A stretch of DNA of 64,000 nucleotides, taken from positions 5,270,001-5,334,000 of the forward strand of contig NZ_JAIWZC010000001.1 of assembly GCF_020297485.1 (NCBI RefSeq), in the 5' to 3' direction. This DNA comes from Enterocloster clostridioformis (GTDB taxonomy: Bacteria > Bacillota > Clostridia > Lachnospirales > Lachnospiraceae). The notes below the pieces were generated by a model that had not been told where the DNA came from, searched no databases, and saw only the letters and a list, made by a program, of their open reading frames with translations. Position 1 is the stretch's first letter; the number at the start of each line of letters is the position of its first letter. Below are positions 18,570 through 27,486 of this stretch, in pieces. The position numbers were made by a program, and so were the translations under genes.

Positions 18570-20219
18570 TTACTTTTTAAGTTTGCTGCGGCAATCATCA
18601 GGCAGATTGGAGGACCATGGGAGAAGCTCCAGCATTTCTTCCTTTGCCGGAAACGCACCGAGTTCTTTCATCTTTTCCATCACATATGTGAGATAGTTGT
18701 ATGGCTTCAGTCCATTCAGAAGCGCAGTTTCTGTGATGCTGTACACAGTCGCACTGGCCTGTGCCCCGCGGATGCTTTTGGCAAACAGCCAGTTGCGTCT
18801 CCCTATGGCAAAATTTTTCAGTGCCCGCTCTGCAGCTAGATTGTCAATACTCAGATGGCCATCTTCCAGATACCTTTTCAGATAGGTTTCCTGGTTCAGC
18901 GTATACAGGACCGCCTCTCCGATCTTAGAAGATCTGTCCACAGCATCCTCCAGGGTATGAAGCCACTCGAAAAAAGCCTCTAAAAGCGGCTTTGCCTGCT
19001 TTTGACGCTCTTCATACCTTTCTTCCGGTGACTTGTCACGGATCATCTCTTCGATCTTATAGAACATCCCGATCCGTGCCATTGCCTGATATGCGGTTGT
19101 TTCCTTCAGCTGCTCTTTGGTAAAGTCCTTTTTCAAAACGGTCAGGGATTCATCAAATCTGCGCCTCGCATGGGCCATGCATCCTGTCACGGTGATCCTT
19201 TCCGGAAGGCTGTGGTATGCCTGGTATCCATCGCAGGTGAAATATCCCTGGTACTGATCCCCAAGGAATTCCACCGGATGATATCCCGCCCGGGTTCTTT
19301 CGTATTGGAAGAGGACCATCCGGGGTGCGCCGCTGTATTCATCAGTGAGATAGACCCACATCCAGTTCTGGGTGGAACCTTTCTGTTCCGGCTCATCGAT
19401 TACCTGAACACGGGTTTCATCCCCATGAGCGTACCGGCTCCGGAGGAATTCTTCCTTCATCAGTTCATAAAGCGGCTGCAGATACCGGTCCGCACACTGG
19501 ATGATCCAATTCGCCATGGTCTTTGTGGAAAGGTTCAGGTCGTAACGGGCGAATTCCCGTTCCTGACGCGCAAGGGGCATGCCGCCCACATACTTTGCGT
19601 TCATGATGCCTGCCACCAGGGATGGTGTTGCCACACTGCCTTTGAGAAGGGAAGGCGCCTTTTCCGGACGTTTCATCGCCCCGCATTTCGGGCAGCTGTA
19701 AACATAGGTGACCTCCTCCACCACTTCAAACCGTGCAGGCACAAACTTCAGGCGCTTCACCGTCTCTTTTGTCACGACTTTATATTTGGTATTGCAGTCC
19801 GGACAGTTTCGGTCCGCGCCGGTCAGCTTATACTCAATTACTTCCGTTGTCTCAAAGGCGGAAAGATCTTCCTCCTTTTTGCCGGAACGTTTCTTTCTTT
19901 TATAGGAAGACGGATGGATCTCCTCCATTTCCGGCTCCGGCGCATCAGGCTCTGCTTCCTGCTCTGCCTCGTTAAAAAGGTTCAGCTGCGTATAGCCATC
20001 CGCATATTTTTCGCTGGATGGGCCAAACTGTTTCCGCTGCGCAAGAGTCAGACGGTCAGAAAGCATCGCGTTCAGGAATTCCAGTTCCTTTGTTTTTTCT
20101 TCGAGGATCTGGATCTTTGTTTCCTGTTTCTGATAATGCTCCCGCATGGTTTTCATCAGGGAGATGATATCCTCCCTGCTCATCTTGTTCAGTTGTTCCT
20201 CTGTAAAAAGCGGATCCAT
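18570..20219 (-). CDS. tnpC: IS66 transposase TnpC
   Basis: This 549-residue DDE transposase starts with a coiled-coil/leucine-rich region (residues 5-55). An IS66 zinc-finger domain follows (CPDCNTKY then CPKCGAMK, residues about 138-185), then the catalytic core with YAHGDETRVQV (first Asp), FTCDGYQAYH (second Asp) and the C-terminal DNLAAERALKNFAIGRRNW (Glu). All are intact, so the enzyme should be active. Confidence 0.96.
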   Translation of the reverse strand: MDPLFTEEQLNKMSREDIISLMKTMREHYQKQETKIQILEEKTKELEFLNAMLSDRLTLAQRKQFGPSSEKYADGYTQLNLFNEAEQEAEPDAPEPEMEEIHPSSYKRKKRSGKKEEDLSAFETTEVIEYKLTGADRNCPDCNTKYKVVTKETVKRLKFVPARFEVVEEVTYVYSCPKCGAMKRPEKAPSLLKGSVATPSLVAGIMNAKYVGGMPLARQEREFARYDLNLSTKTMANWIIQCADRYLQPLYELMKEEFLRSRYAHGDETRVQVIDEPEQKGSTQNWMWVYLTDEYSGAPRMVLFQYERTRAGYHPVEFLGDQYQGYFTCDGYQAYHSLPERITVTGCMAHARRRFDESLTVLKKDFTKEQLKETTAYQAMARIGMFYKIEEMIRDKSPEERYEERQKQAKPLLEAFFEWLHTLEDAVDRSSKIGEAVLYTLNQETYLKRYLEDGHLSIDNLAAERALKNFAIGRRNWLFAKSIRGAQASATVYSITETALLNGLKPYNYLTYVMEKMKELGAFPAKEEMLELLPWSSNLPDDCRSKLKK

Positions 20220-20366
20220 AACACAGCCTCAACTTTCTGAAATCTCTACCAGAAAGTATACCAGAAAAAGCATTCCGTTCCTATAGGAAACTGCATTCCG
20301 GGACGGAGGAAAATCCGCCCAAAACAAAGTGATTTTCGGCTTTTTGCGAATTGACAGGATCCGGGC

Positions 20367-20720
20367 TCATATGACGATCTTCGGGTGACGTTCTTCAAAT
20401 GCGCCGCTGGGGTTCAGGGATAAACCATCGCACAGCCAATGGATCTCTTTCAGCGTAACTTTCTGCAGTTCATCCGGTGTGTCAGGCCAATGGAAGGAAT
20501 CGCGGTCCAGCCGTTTCATCAGGATCCAAAACCCTGACCCGTCCCACTGAAGGATCTTGAGCAATGTGCGCCTGCGATTGCAGAACGCGAACATACAGCG
20601 GGAGTACGGATCGAGATGGAATTTCAGTTTGATGATGGCCGCTAAACCAGTGTAGCTCTTCCGGAGGTCCGTGCAGCCACATGCCAGATAGACTGTAGTA
20701 CTTCCGTAAAAATCAAGCAT
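20367..20720 (-). CDS. tnpB: IS66 accessory protein TnpB
   Basis: This 117-residue protein has the IS66 Orf2 signature: VYLACGCTDLRKSYTGLAAI, CNRRRTLLKILQWDGSGFW and RLDRDSFHWP. It is needed for transposition of IS66 elements. Its start overlaps the end of tnpA by 8 bp, suggesting translational coupling. A 147-bp gap separates it from tnpC. Confidence 0.95.
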   Translation of the reverse strand: MLDFYGSTTVYLACGCTDLRKSYTGLAAIIKLKFHLDPYSRCMFAFCNRRRTLLKILQWDGSGFWILMKRLDRDSFHWPDTPDELQKVTLKEIHWLCDGLSLNPSGAFEERHPKIVI

Positions 20721-21084
20721 AGTTCTTTAAGGCCTGAAGCAGGGCAGTCAACAGTCTGGCTGGACAGTCCGCAGCAACTTCAATCCGGATATTTTCCGGG
20801 AGACAGAGCATCACAGGAGGTTTTCCTGTATCTGCTGTACTGAAATGGAGTTCATGTTCCGAAGGGAGCTTTGCAAACACCGGATCAGAAGCACTTTCTG
20901 TCTCAGCTGCTTCTGACTGGAGCTTTCGGATCCAGTAACCCAGTGTAGACTGTGGGATTCCATTCTGCTGACACCATTCTTTGCGGGATAAACCGCTTTC
21001 CTGAAAAGCATGGAACCGGTCTGCCCAAAGGTCAGCCTTTGAGGTTACATTGTCATTCGTATTTATTGGTATCACCTCCATCAT
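20713..21084 (-). CDS. tnpA: IS66 accessory protein TnpA (Orf1)
   Basis: This 123-residue protein has an N-terminal helix-turn-helix (WADRFHAFQESGLSRKEWC, then QQNGIPQSTLGYWIRKL) and a C-terminal stretch with the family's IRIEVAADCPARLLTALL. It probably binds the element ends. First gene of the IS66 operon. Confidence 0.9.
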   Translation of the reverse strand: MMEVIPINTNDNVTSKADLWADRFHAFQESGLSRKEWCQQNGIPQSTLGYWIRKLQSEAAETESASDPVFAKLPSEHELHFSTADTGKPPVMLCLPENIRIEVAADCPARLLTALLQALKNYA

Positions 21085-21140
21085 TTGAACTTATCTTATC
21101 AAATGTGGATGGAAATTTGCAGATACTGATTATTACCTAC

Positions 21141-22025
21141 TTACCTTTTTTCCTGCATGAAGCCCTGTGTGAGTCCCAGACGGATGGCAGCATCCACCAC
21201 CTTGCCGTATTCGTATGATGTGATACGGCGGTTTAGTTCCGGGAATTCCCGGTTTCTGATGTAGGGAGTGTACTGGCTCATAAGGCTAATCATATAGCGG
21301 CCGCGGGGCAGACTGCCGCTTATCCATTCCAACAGGGCAATGGAGTCATGGCGTTGTCCCGGCAGGACCATGTGACGGATGATGACGCCCTTTGCCAGCA
21401 GCCCGGGAGACGCGGACTGGTAAACCGGGGCGCCGGTCTGGTCAATCATCTGCCGGATGGCGGCGGCAGTCTCAAAATAGTCCTTTGCCCGGGAATATCT
21501 CCAGGCCAGACGGTTATCATAGTACTTGAAGTCAGGCAGCCATATGTCCACATAATCCTTTAATGCCTTTACCGTCTCCACTCGCTCATAGCCGCCGCAG
21601 TTATAGACTACGGGTATGGTCAGCTTAAAGCGTACCTGGTCCAGGGCGGAGATAATATGAGGCAGGTACTGGGTGGGCGTCACCAGGTTTATGTTATATG
21701 CCCCCTGGTCCTGGAGACGGAGGAATGCCTGGCCCAGCTCCTTTGCTGTCATCTCCCGGCCGAAATGTCCGCTGCTGATTTGGTGATTCTGGCAGAAGCA
21801 GCAGCCCAGGGTACAGCCGGAGAAGAATACAGTGCCGCTTCCGCCGGAGGCCGATGCTCCGCTGATGCAGGGCTCCTCCCAGTGGTGGAGGGCGGCTCTG
21901 GCAGCCGTAAGGACGTCGCCGCAGCCGCAAAAGCCTGTGGCGAGGCCGCGGTCGGCTTTGCACATCCTGGGGCAGAGGCTGCAGTTTCTGTACGTGTCAA
22001 AGGAAAGGATATCAGGTGTATTCAT
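21141..22025 (-). CDS. Radical SAM protein, PflA/PflX-like, C-terminus truncated by IS66
   Basis: The protein has an N-terminal cysteine set (CSLCPRMCKADR) and a radical SAM cluster CTLGCCFC (residues about 71-78), with the GGSGTVFFSG lead typical of COG1313 'pyruvate formate-lyase activating'-like proteins. The stop codon TAA is supplied by the IS66 inverted repeat, so the last 16 native residues (SSAREEYTPPFDLEGL) are replaced by one Arg. The radical SAM core is intact, so partial function is possible. It starts 14 bp after the AraC gene, in its operon. Target protein unknown. Confidence 0.9.
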   Translation of the reverse strand: MNTPDILSFDTYRNCSLCPRMCKADRGLATGFCGCGDVLTAARAALHHWEEPCISGASASGGSGTVFFSGCTLGCCFCQNHQISSGHFGREMTAKELGQAFLRLQDQGAYNINLVTPTQYLPHIISALDQVRFKLTIPVVYNCGGYERVETVKALKDYVDIWLPDFKYYDNRLAWRYSRAKDYFETAAAIRQMIDQTGAPVYQSASPGLLAKGVIIRHMVLPGQRHDSIALLEWISGSLPRGRYMISLMSQYTPYIRNREFPELNRRITSYEYGKVVDAAIRLGLTQGFMQEKR

Positions 22026-22039
22026 GTCAGTTAAATCCC

Positions 22040-22930
22040 CTATATGGTGTAATCCTGCTGTTCAGGCAGGCGGTGCTGCTCCCGGTACTCCTTGGGGGAG
22101 ACACCGTACTCCTTTTTGAATGCCCTGAAAAAGCTGGTGTAGTCCTTGAAGCCGTACTGGAGATACACATGGCTGATGGGGTGGTCGGACAATATGGCGT
22201 TCTTGCTGGCGTGAAGCCGCTTTTTCAGGATGTACTGGTGGAGCGGAATGCCCATGTTGTCCTTGAATATGTGGGAAATATGGTATTTGCTCACATAGAA
22301 AAAGGACGACAGGCTGTCCAGGCTCAGATCCTCCTCCAGATGCCGGTTGATGTAGTCACAGATGTTCAGGTACAGGACATTTTCATAGACAGCTGATTTT
22401 TGGTGCAGGCTGTCATAGAGAAGGCGGTTCACGTACACCAGGAAGGAGACCGCCATGAGCTCTGAGACAAGCCGGTGGAAGGAGCGCCCTCCCGCAAGCT
22501 CCTCCATCAGGTCGGTCAGCTTTCCCTGAATCTCCTGGGTGGTAATGGTGTCTGTGTGGAACCGGTAGGTCTGGTGGCTCTGGGCATAGTCAAAGCAGTA
22601 TGTCAGTTCTTCGTCGGTCTGCCGCAGCTTCTTATGGTAATCCTGATTCAGCCAGAATACAAACCTGCGGTAGGGTTTATCATAGGAATGGAACCGGGGA
22701 TAATGGGGGGTATCAGGGGGAATCAGCAGACAGTCCCCGTATTCCAGCTGATAGCTTTTATCACCGATGTGGTATTCCACATCGCCTTCCAGGAAAAAAT
22801 AGAACTCGCAGTAGTCATGTTCATGGGCATCGACGGATTTAAGCGCGGTATCATTATAATAGAAGAGTTCAAAGTCTCCGGACTGCATGTATTGCCGTGT
22901 GTTAAAGTCCATGGACAGCTGTTTTTTCAC
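22040..22930 (-). CDS. AraC-family regulator with N-terminal cupin
   Basis: This 296-residue regulator has an N-terminal sugar-sensing cupin (HEHDYCEFYFFLEGDVEYHI, then GDCLLIPPDTPHYP). A C-terminal double helix-turn-helix follows (SLDSLSSFFYVSKYHISHIF and ISHVYLQYGFKDYTSFFRAF). The start is the GTG at 22930 with AGGAGGG 7 bp upstream. It is divergent from uxuA, and direct repeats lie in the shared gap, so it probably activates uxuA in response to a uronate. Inference. Confidence 0.9.
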   Translation of the reverse strand: MKKQLSMDFNTRQYMQSGDFELFYYNDTALKSVDAHEHDYCEFYFFLEGDVEYHIGDKSYQLEYGDCLLIPPDTPHYPRFHSYDKPYRRFVFWLNQDYHKKLRQTDEELTYCFDYAQSHQTYRFHTDTITTQEIQGKLTDLMEELAGGRSFHRLVSELMAVSFLVYVNRLLYDSLHQKSAVYENVLYLNICDYINRHLEEDLSLDSLSSFFYVSKYHISHIFKDNMGIPLHQYILKKRLHASKNAILSDHPISHVYLQYGFKDYTSFFRAFKKEYGVSPKEYREQHRLPEQQDYTI

Positions 22931-23006
22931 GGGAGTCCCTCCTCTCGGGAAACATGGTTTGTCATGCTTTTATCCCCATATTAGCATGAAACAACAACAT
23001 TTGCAA

Positions 23007-23055
23007 TATGGACGGCAAGTATCACTATGGACGGAAAATGGGTTTCTGTTATAAT
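23007..23055 (+). promoter_or_regulatory. uxuA promoter with likely AraC-type direct repeats
   Basis: TATGGACGG occurs at 23007-23015 and again at 23026-23034, 19 bp apart. The second copy covers the -35 position of a perfect TATAAT at 23050-23055, which itself lacks a good -35. That is the layout of an AraC-activated promoter. Confidence 0.55.
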
Positions 23056-23107
23056 AAAACCATAGGTTAGGGAACGTAAAACAACACTTATTAGGAGGAG
23101 TTTACAC

Positions 23108-24157
23108 ATGAAATTATCATTCAGATGGTACGGGGAAGACGACAAGGTAACACTGGAAAACATCCGCCAGATTCCGGGCATGCAGTCCATCGTTACGGCT
23201 GTATACGATGTTCCTGTAGGCGAAGTGTGGAGCAGGGAGAGCATTGCAAAGCTTAAGAAGCAGGTAGAGGATGCGGGCCTGGGCTTTGACGTCATTGAGA
23301 GCATTCCTGTCCATGAGGATATAAAGCTGGGGAAGGCTTCCAGGGACAAGTACATCGAAAACTACTGTGAGAACATCCGCCGTGTTGCGGAGGCAGGCGT
23401 AAAATGTATCTGCTACAATTTCATGCCTGTATTTGACTGGACCAGGACCCAGTTAGACCATGAGCTGGCTGACGGCTCCACTTCCCTGGTATACTATCAG
23501 GAGCAGGTGGATGCGGTGAATCCGCTTAACAGCGACAGCGACCTGACACTTCCGGGATGGGATTCCAGCTATACCAAGGACGGCCTTAAGGCTGTAGTGG
23601 AGGAATACCACAACCTGACAGAGGAGAATCTGTGGGATAACTTAAAATATTTTCTGGAGCGCATTATTCCGGTTGCGGCTGAGTGCGACGTGAATATGGC
23701 AATTCATGAGGACGACCCATGCTGGAGCATCTTCGGCCTTCCAAGAATCATTACCTGCGAGGAGAACCTGGATAAGTTCTTAAAGCTGGTGGATGACAGG
23801 CACAACGGAATCACACTGTGCACAGGTTCCCTGGGCTGCTCCGCCAAGAACGACGTGGTAAGACTGGCCGGCAAGTACGCCGCCATGGGAAGAATCCACT
23901 TCGCCCATCTGAGAAATGTGGCTGTGCTGGACAATGGCTTTGAGGAAAGAGCTCATCTGTCCTGCTGCGGTTCCCTGGATATGTTCGGCATCGTAAAGGC
24001 CCTGGTGGAGAATGGCTTTGACGGCTATGTAAGACCTGACCACGGGCGTATGATCTGGGGAGAGACAGGAAGAGCCGGATACGGCCTGTATGACAGAGCT
24101 TTAGGCGCTACCTACCTCAATGGTCTGTTTGAGGCTGTGGAGAAAATGAGCAGATAA
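23108..24157 (+). CDS. uxuA: D-mannonate dehydratase
   Basis: The enzyme turns D-mannonate into 2-keto-3-deoxygluconate in glucuronate breakdown. The 349-residue protein has the UxuA hallmarks [12 protein letters not shown] at the start, [31 protein letters not shown], and LCTGSLG with [13 protein letters not shown] at the C-terminus (metal ligands His, Asp, Cys). An AGGAGGAG site lies 8 bp before the ATG. A terminator separates it from the SDR gene. Confidence 0.97.
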   Translation: MKLSFRWYGEDDKVTLENIRQIPGMQSIVTAVYDVPVGEVWSRESIAKLKKQVEDAGLGFDVIESIPVHEDIKLGKASRDKYIENYCENIRRVAEAGVKCICYNFMPVFDWTRTQLDHELADGSTSLVYYQEQVDAVNPLNSDSDLTLPGWDSSYTKDGLKAVVEEYHNLTEENLWDNLKYFLERIIPVAAECDVNMAIHEDDPCWSIFGLPRIITCEENLDKFLKLVDDRHNGITLCTGSLGCSAKNDVVRLAGKYAAMGRIHFAHLRNVAVLDNGFEERAHLSCCGSLDMFGIVKALVENGFDGYVRPDHGRMIWGETGRAGYGLYDRALGATYLNGLFEAVEKMSR

Positions 24158-24214
24158 TGCCCCGGCCGCAGGTCCGTACAGCATAAAATCAGACAAAACA
24201 CAAAATGAATCAGG

Positions 24215-24249
24215 AAAGGGCCGGGAAGAAATTTCTCAGGCCCTTTTTG
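24215..24249 (+). terminator. Terminator between uxuA and the SDR gene
   Basis: AAAGGGCC (24215-24222) pairs with GGCCCTTT (24239-24246), then T. It may limit read-through and supports the downstream start at 24301 rather than 24205. Confidence 0.65.
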
Positions 24250-24300
24250 TCCATCACCGGCGAGGATGAATGGGAAGAGAATGAGAGGAGGAAGAAAAAG

Positions 24301-25143
24301 GTGGTATTGGGGACGGATTTGACGGGAAAGATGGCGGTGGTGACCGGCGCGGGGGGAATCCTCTGCGGCATGTTTGCCAGGACGCTGGCCCGGGCCGGCG
24401 CGGCGGTTGCCCTTCTGGATATTAATTTGGAGGCGGCTGAGGAGACAGCCAGGGACATACGGGAGGCTGGGGGTACGGCTGCTGCCTACGGAGTGGATGT
24501 GATGGATAAGGAAATGCTGGAGAGCGTTCATGCCAGGGTGCTGGCCCGGTTGGGACCCTGCGACATCCTGATCAACGGCGCGGGAGGCAATCAGGCCAGG
24601 GCCAATACGTCTAAGGAATATTTTGAGATGGGGGATATCGAAGCCGATGTGGCTACGTTCTTTGATATGGAGTATAAGGGCGTACAGGGCGTGCTGGATC
24701 TGAATTTTTTAGGAGGGTTTCTGACCTGCCAGGTCTTTGCCAAGGATATGGTGGGACGGGAGGGATGCAATATCATCAACATCTCCTCTGCCAGCGCAGC
24801 CAGGCCCCTGACCAGAATACCTGTATACAGCGGGGCTGTGGCTGCTCTCAGCAATTTTACCCAGTGGCTGGCCGTGCATTTTGCAAAAGCCGGAATCCGG
24901 GTCAACGCCATTGCTCCGGGCTTCTTTGTGACCAGACAGAATGAGGGGCTTCTCTATGATGAGGACGGAAAACCGGCGGCCAGGACAGCCAAGGTGCTGG
25001 CCGCTACTCCCATGGGGCGGTTCGGTAAGCCTGAGGAGCTGGGCGGGGCCCTCATGTTCCTGCTCAACAATGAGGCTGCCGGTTTCATCACAGGAATCAT
25101 ACTTCCGGTGGACGGCGGGTTTTCGGCATATTCCGGGGTGTGA
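24301..25143 (+). CDS. uxuB: SDR-family D-mannonate oxidoreductase (fructuronate reductase type)
   Basis: This 280-residue short-chain dehydrogenase has TGAGGILCGMFAR (nucleotide loop), LINGAGGN, the catalytic Ser in NIISSAS-type NIINISSASAA, and PVDGGFSAYSG. The usual YxxxK is seen as VYSGAVAA: Tyr is present but the Lys position is Ala, so the catalytic lysine may be absent or shifted. Context next to uxuA and length like the B. subtilis SDR-type UxuB support fructuronate-to-mannonate reduction. The GTG at 24301 has GAGGAGGA 8 bp upstream; the ATG at 24205 lies before a terminator. Confidence 0.72.
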   Translation: MVLGTDLTGKMAVVTGAGGILCGMFARTLARAGAAVALLDINLEAAEETARDIREAGGTAAAYGVDVMDKEMLESVHARVLARLGPCDILINGAGGNQARANTSKEYFEMGDIEADVATFFDMEYKGVQGVLDLNFLGGFLTCQVFAKDMVGREGCNIINISSASAARPLTRIPVYSGAVAALSNFTQWLAVHFAKAGIRVNAIAPGFFVTRQNEGLLYDEDGKPAARTAKVLAATPMGRFGKPEELGGALMFLLNNEAAGFITGIILPVDGGFSAYSGV

Positions 25144-25155
25144 CGGCTGAGGCGG

Positions 25156-26373
25156 TTACTTCCTGTAGAGATATTTTGGCAGTCCGTTCTCCATGATGTG
25201 GTCCGGCTGCCCCTGAATCAGGGGAAGGGCATAGTCCAGGAATTCCGGTCCGATGTCGGAGCCTTCCGCCGTGATCCATTCCACGGGAAAGGATTTTTCG
25301 CGGTTGCATACATTGCCTACCTCTGTAAGTCCATACTCAAGTTCATATCCGGGCCCTGACAGGCGGGAACAGGTAACCATTTTGCCGGTTTCTCCCTGCA
25401 GGGCCTTTTCTGCTGCCCTTCTGCCGGAGCACTCTGCTTCCTCCACATCGGCGGCAGAGGCCAAAAGGCTGCTGCAGCGCTGGTTTACGTTCAGCTCCAC
25501 AGAGCGGACCTTTACGCGGAAACGGTTGCGGACGTAGCTTTCCAGTATCTTGGCGCAGCCGGTGAGCATCTTGTGGCCGAAGGTGTCAATCTGGGCATCG
25601 TTGGTGTATTCGCAGATAAAACGGCCTTTTTTGTCGCGTATGCCTTCGGATACGCAGATTACCACATTGGGCTGGCGGGACAGGGCCTGCTCCACGTCCT
25701 TAAAAAACTGTTCCATGGAGAACGGCACTTCCGGCATATAGATGAGAAGGGGATTGTCGCCGGGATATTTTCTGGCCAGGGCGCTTGCAGCCGTCACCCA
25801 GCCTGCATGGCGCCCCATCAGCTCCACGATGGTGACAGCCGGCTGCTGGTACACGGAGGCGTCCAGGGAAATTTCACGGACCGTAGAGGCCACATACTTG
25901 GCGGCGCTTCCGTATCCGGGGGTATGGTCTGTAACAGGCAGGTCGTTGTCTATGGTCTTTGGCACTCCTATGAAGGAGATGGTTTCGCGGCGGATCCGGG
26001 CGTATCGGGAGAGCTTGTCAACCGTGTCCATGGAATCATTTCCGCCGATATAGAAACAGGCGCCTATGTTCATGGCTGTGAATTTTTCAAATAAAAGGCT
26101 GTAAACCGGCGCATCCAGGTTTTCAGGCAGCTTGAACCGGCAGGAGCCAAGATAAGCGGCCGGAGTCTGCTTAAGCAGGCTGAGGTCCTCACGGGTAAGA
26201 AGAGACAGGTCCGTGACGTGGCCTGAAAGAAAGCCTTCGATACCGTTTACCATGCCGTATACATGGTCTACCTCTTCCGGCCGGGCCATGCCCTCTGCAA
26301 TGACTCCATATAAGCTGGCGTTAATGACGGCTGTGGGGCCGCCGGACTGGCCCACCAGGATGTTTTTTTTCAT
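25156..26373 (-). CDS. 6-phosphofructokinase, pyrophosphate-type signature
   Basis: This 405-residue enzyme phosphorylates fructose 6-phosphate. GQSGGPTAVINA near the start and IGGNDSMDTVDKL identify the family. PKTIDNDLPVTDHTPGYGSAAK has Lys where ATP enzymes have Gly, a pyrophosphate-dependent mark. The usual GGD is GGN here, with Asp next, as in one clade of clostridial enzymes; donor specificity is inferred. The ATG at 26373 has GAGGAG 7 bp upstream; an ATG at 26379 is too close. Convergent with the SDR gene, 12 bp apart. Confidence 0.85.
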   Translation of the reverse strand: MKKNILVGQSGGPTAVINASLYGVIAEGMARPEEVDHVYGMVNGIEGFLSGHVTDLSLLTREDLSLLKQTPAAYLGSCRFKLPENLDAPVYSLLFEKFTAMNIGACFYIGGNDSMDTVDKLSRYARIRRETISFIGVPKTIDNDLPVTDHTPGYGSAAKYVASTVREISLDASVYQQPAVTIVELMGRHAGWVTAASALARKYPGDNPLLIYMPEVPFSMEQFFKDVEQALSRQPNVVICVSEGIRDKKGRFICEYTNDAQIDTFGHKMLTGCAKILESYVRNRFRVKVRSVELNVNQRCSSLLASAADVEEAECSGRRAAEKALQGETGKMVTCSRLSGPGYELEYGLTEVGNVCNREKSFPVEWITAEGSDIGPEFLDYALPLIQGQPDHIMENGLPKYLYRK

Positions 26374-26525
26374 AATCATTCTCCTCGCTGTAATGTTTCA
26401 TGGTCAAACACGGTCAAGTATATAATAAACAGACACACAACGCAAGCCTTACTGTTGTGAACATGCATAGAAAATCACTGCAATTTTGTAGAATATGCCC
26501 ATTGAAAAAGATATACGACTGTGTT

Positions 26526-26558
26526 AATCTGTATACAGATTTAAAAAGTTGTATACAA
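26526..26558 (+). promoter_or_regulatory. Paired GntR/FadR-type operators upstream of kduI
   Basis: Two palindromes lie about 70 bp before kduI: AATCTGTATACAGATT (26526-26541) and TTGTATACAA (26549-26558). Their centres are exactly 20 bp apart, two turns of DNA. TGTATACA cores are typical of FadR-subfamily regulators, and such a gene (28436-29143) follows kduD. Promoter boxes here are not clear. Confidence 0.65.
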
Positions 26559-26621
26559 GTAGTAAAGAACAAATACAAACTAAAATGAAAGAAAGTCAAG
26601 TTTAAAGGAGGAAGCAAGATA

Positions 26622-27464
26622 ATGGATATTCGCTATTCTGCAAATCAGAGGGATGTAAAGCGTTACACCACCCAGGAGCTGAGGGATGAGTTCCTGATTC
26701 AGAACCTGTATGCGGCCAATGAGGTAGTGGCTGTGTATTCACATGTGGACCGCATGGTGACATTGGGATGTATGCCTACCACAGAGACTGTTTCCATAGA
26801 TAAGGGAATTGACTGCTGGAAGAATTTCGGCACGCACTATTTCCTGGAGCGCCGTGAGATTGGCATTTTCAATATCGGCGGCAGCGGCAGGATTGTGGCT
26901 GACGGACAGGAGTTCCAGATGGGATATAAGGATTGCCTGTACATCACGAAGGGAACAAAGGAAGTATATTTTTCCAGTGACGACGCATCTGCACCGGCTA
27001 AGTTCTACATGGTAAGCGCGCCGGCTCATACTTCCTACACCACCACCTACATTCCCATTGCAAAGGCAGCCAAGAGGCCCTGCGGAGCATCTGAGACAGC
27101 TAATAAGCGCGTTATCAACCAGTTTATCCATCCGGATGTACTTAAAACCTGCCAGCTGTCCATGGGCATGACTGTGCTGGAGGACGGAAGCGTATGGAAT
27201 ACCATGCCGGCCCACACCCATGAGCGCCGCATGGAGGTTTATATGTACTTTGAGGTGCCCGGTGATAACGTGGTATTCCACATGATGGGAGAGCCCACTG
27301 AGACCAGACATATTGTGATGAAGAACGAGGAAGCTGTCATCAGTCCTTCCTGGAGCATACACAGCGGCGCGGGCACGTCCAATTATACATTTATCTGGGC
27401 CATGGGCGGAGAGAACATGGAGTTTGACGACATGGACACCATGATGCCCAACCAGATGAAATAA
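26622..27464 (+). CDS. kduI: 5-dehydro-4-deoxy-D-glucuronate isomerase
   Basis: The enzyme converts 4-deoxy-5-ketouronate from unsaturated oligouronides to the form used by KduD. The 280-residue cupin has the family start MDIRYSANQRDVKRYTTQEL and the metal-binding THERRMEVYMYFEV (His, His, Glu), with ISPSWSIHSGAGTSNYTFIW later. AAAGGAGG precedes the ATG. It is followed 22 bp later by kduD. Together they suggest use of pectin or glycosaminoglycan fragments. Confidence 0.97.
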   Translation: MDIRYSANQRDVKRYTTQELRDEFLIQNLYAANEVVAVYSHVDRMVTLGCMPTTETVSIDKGIDCWKNFGTHYFLERREIGIFNIGGSGRIVADGQEFQMGYKDCLYITKGTKEVYFSSDDASAPAKFYMVSAPAHTSYTTTYIPIAKAAKRPCGASETANKRVINQFIHPDVLKTCQLSMGMTVLEDGSVWNTMPAHTHERRMEVYMYFEVPGDNVVFHMMGEPTETRHIVMKNEEAVISPSWSIHSGAGTSNYTFIWAMGGENMEFDDMDTMMPNQMK

Positions 27465-27486
27465 GCAAAACAAGGAGGAAAAAGAA

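Larger units (their letters stand above)
18498..21144 (-). mobile_element. IS66-family element, complete
   Basis: The 2647-bp element has terminal inverted repeats of 24 bp (18498-18521 and 21121-21144) matching at 22 positions and starting GTAAGTA. Its 8-bp target duplication CTTTTTTC at 18490-18497 and 21145-21152 is perfect. It carries the usual tnpA, tnpB and tnpC genes, all intact on the minus strand. The perfect duplication and intact genes point to a recent insertion. Confidence 0.95.
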
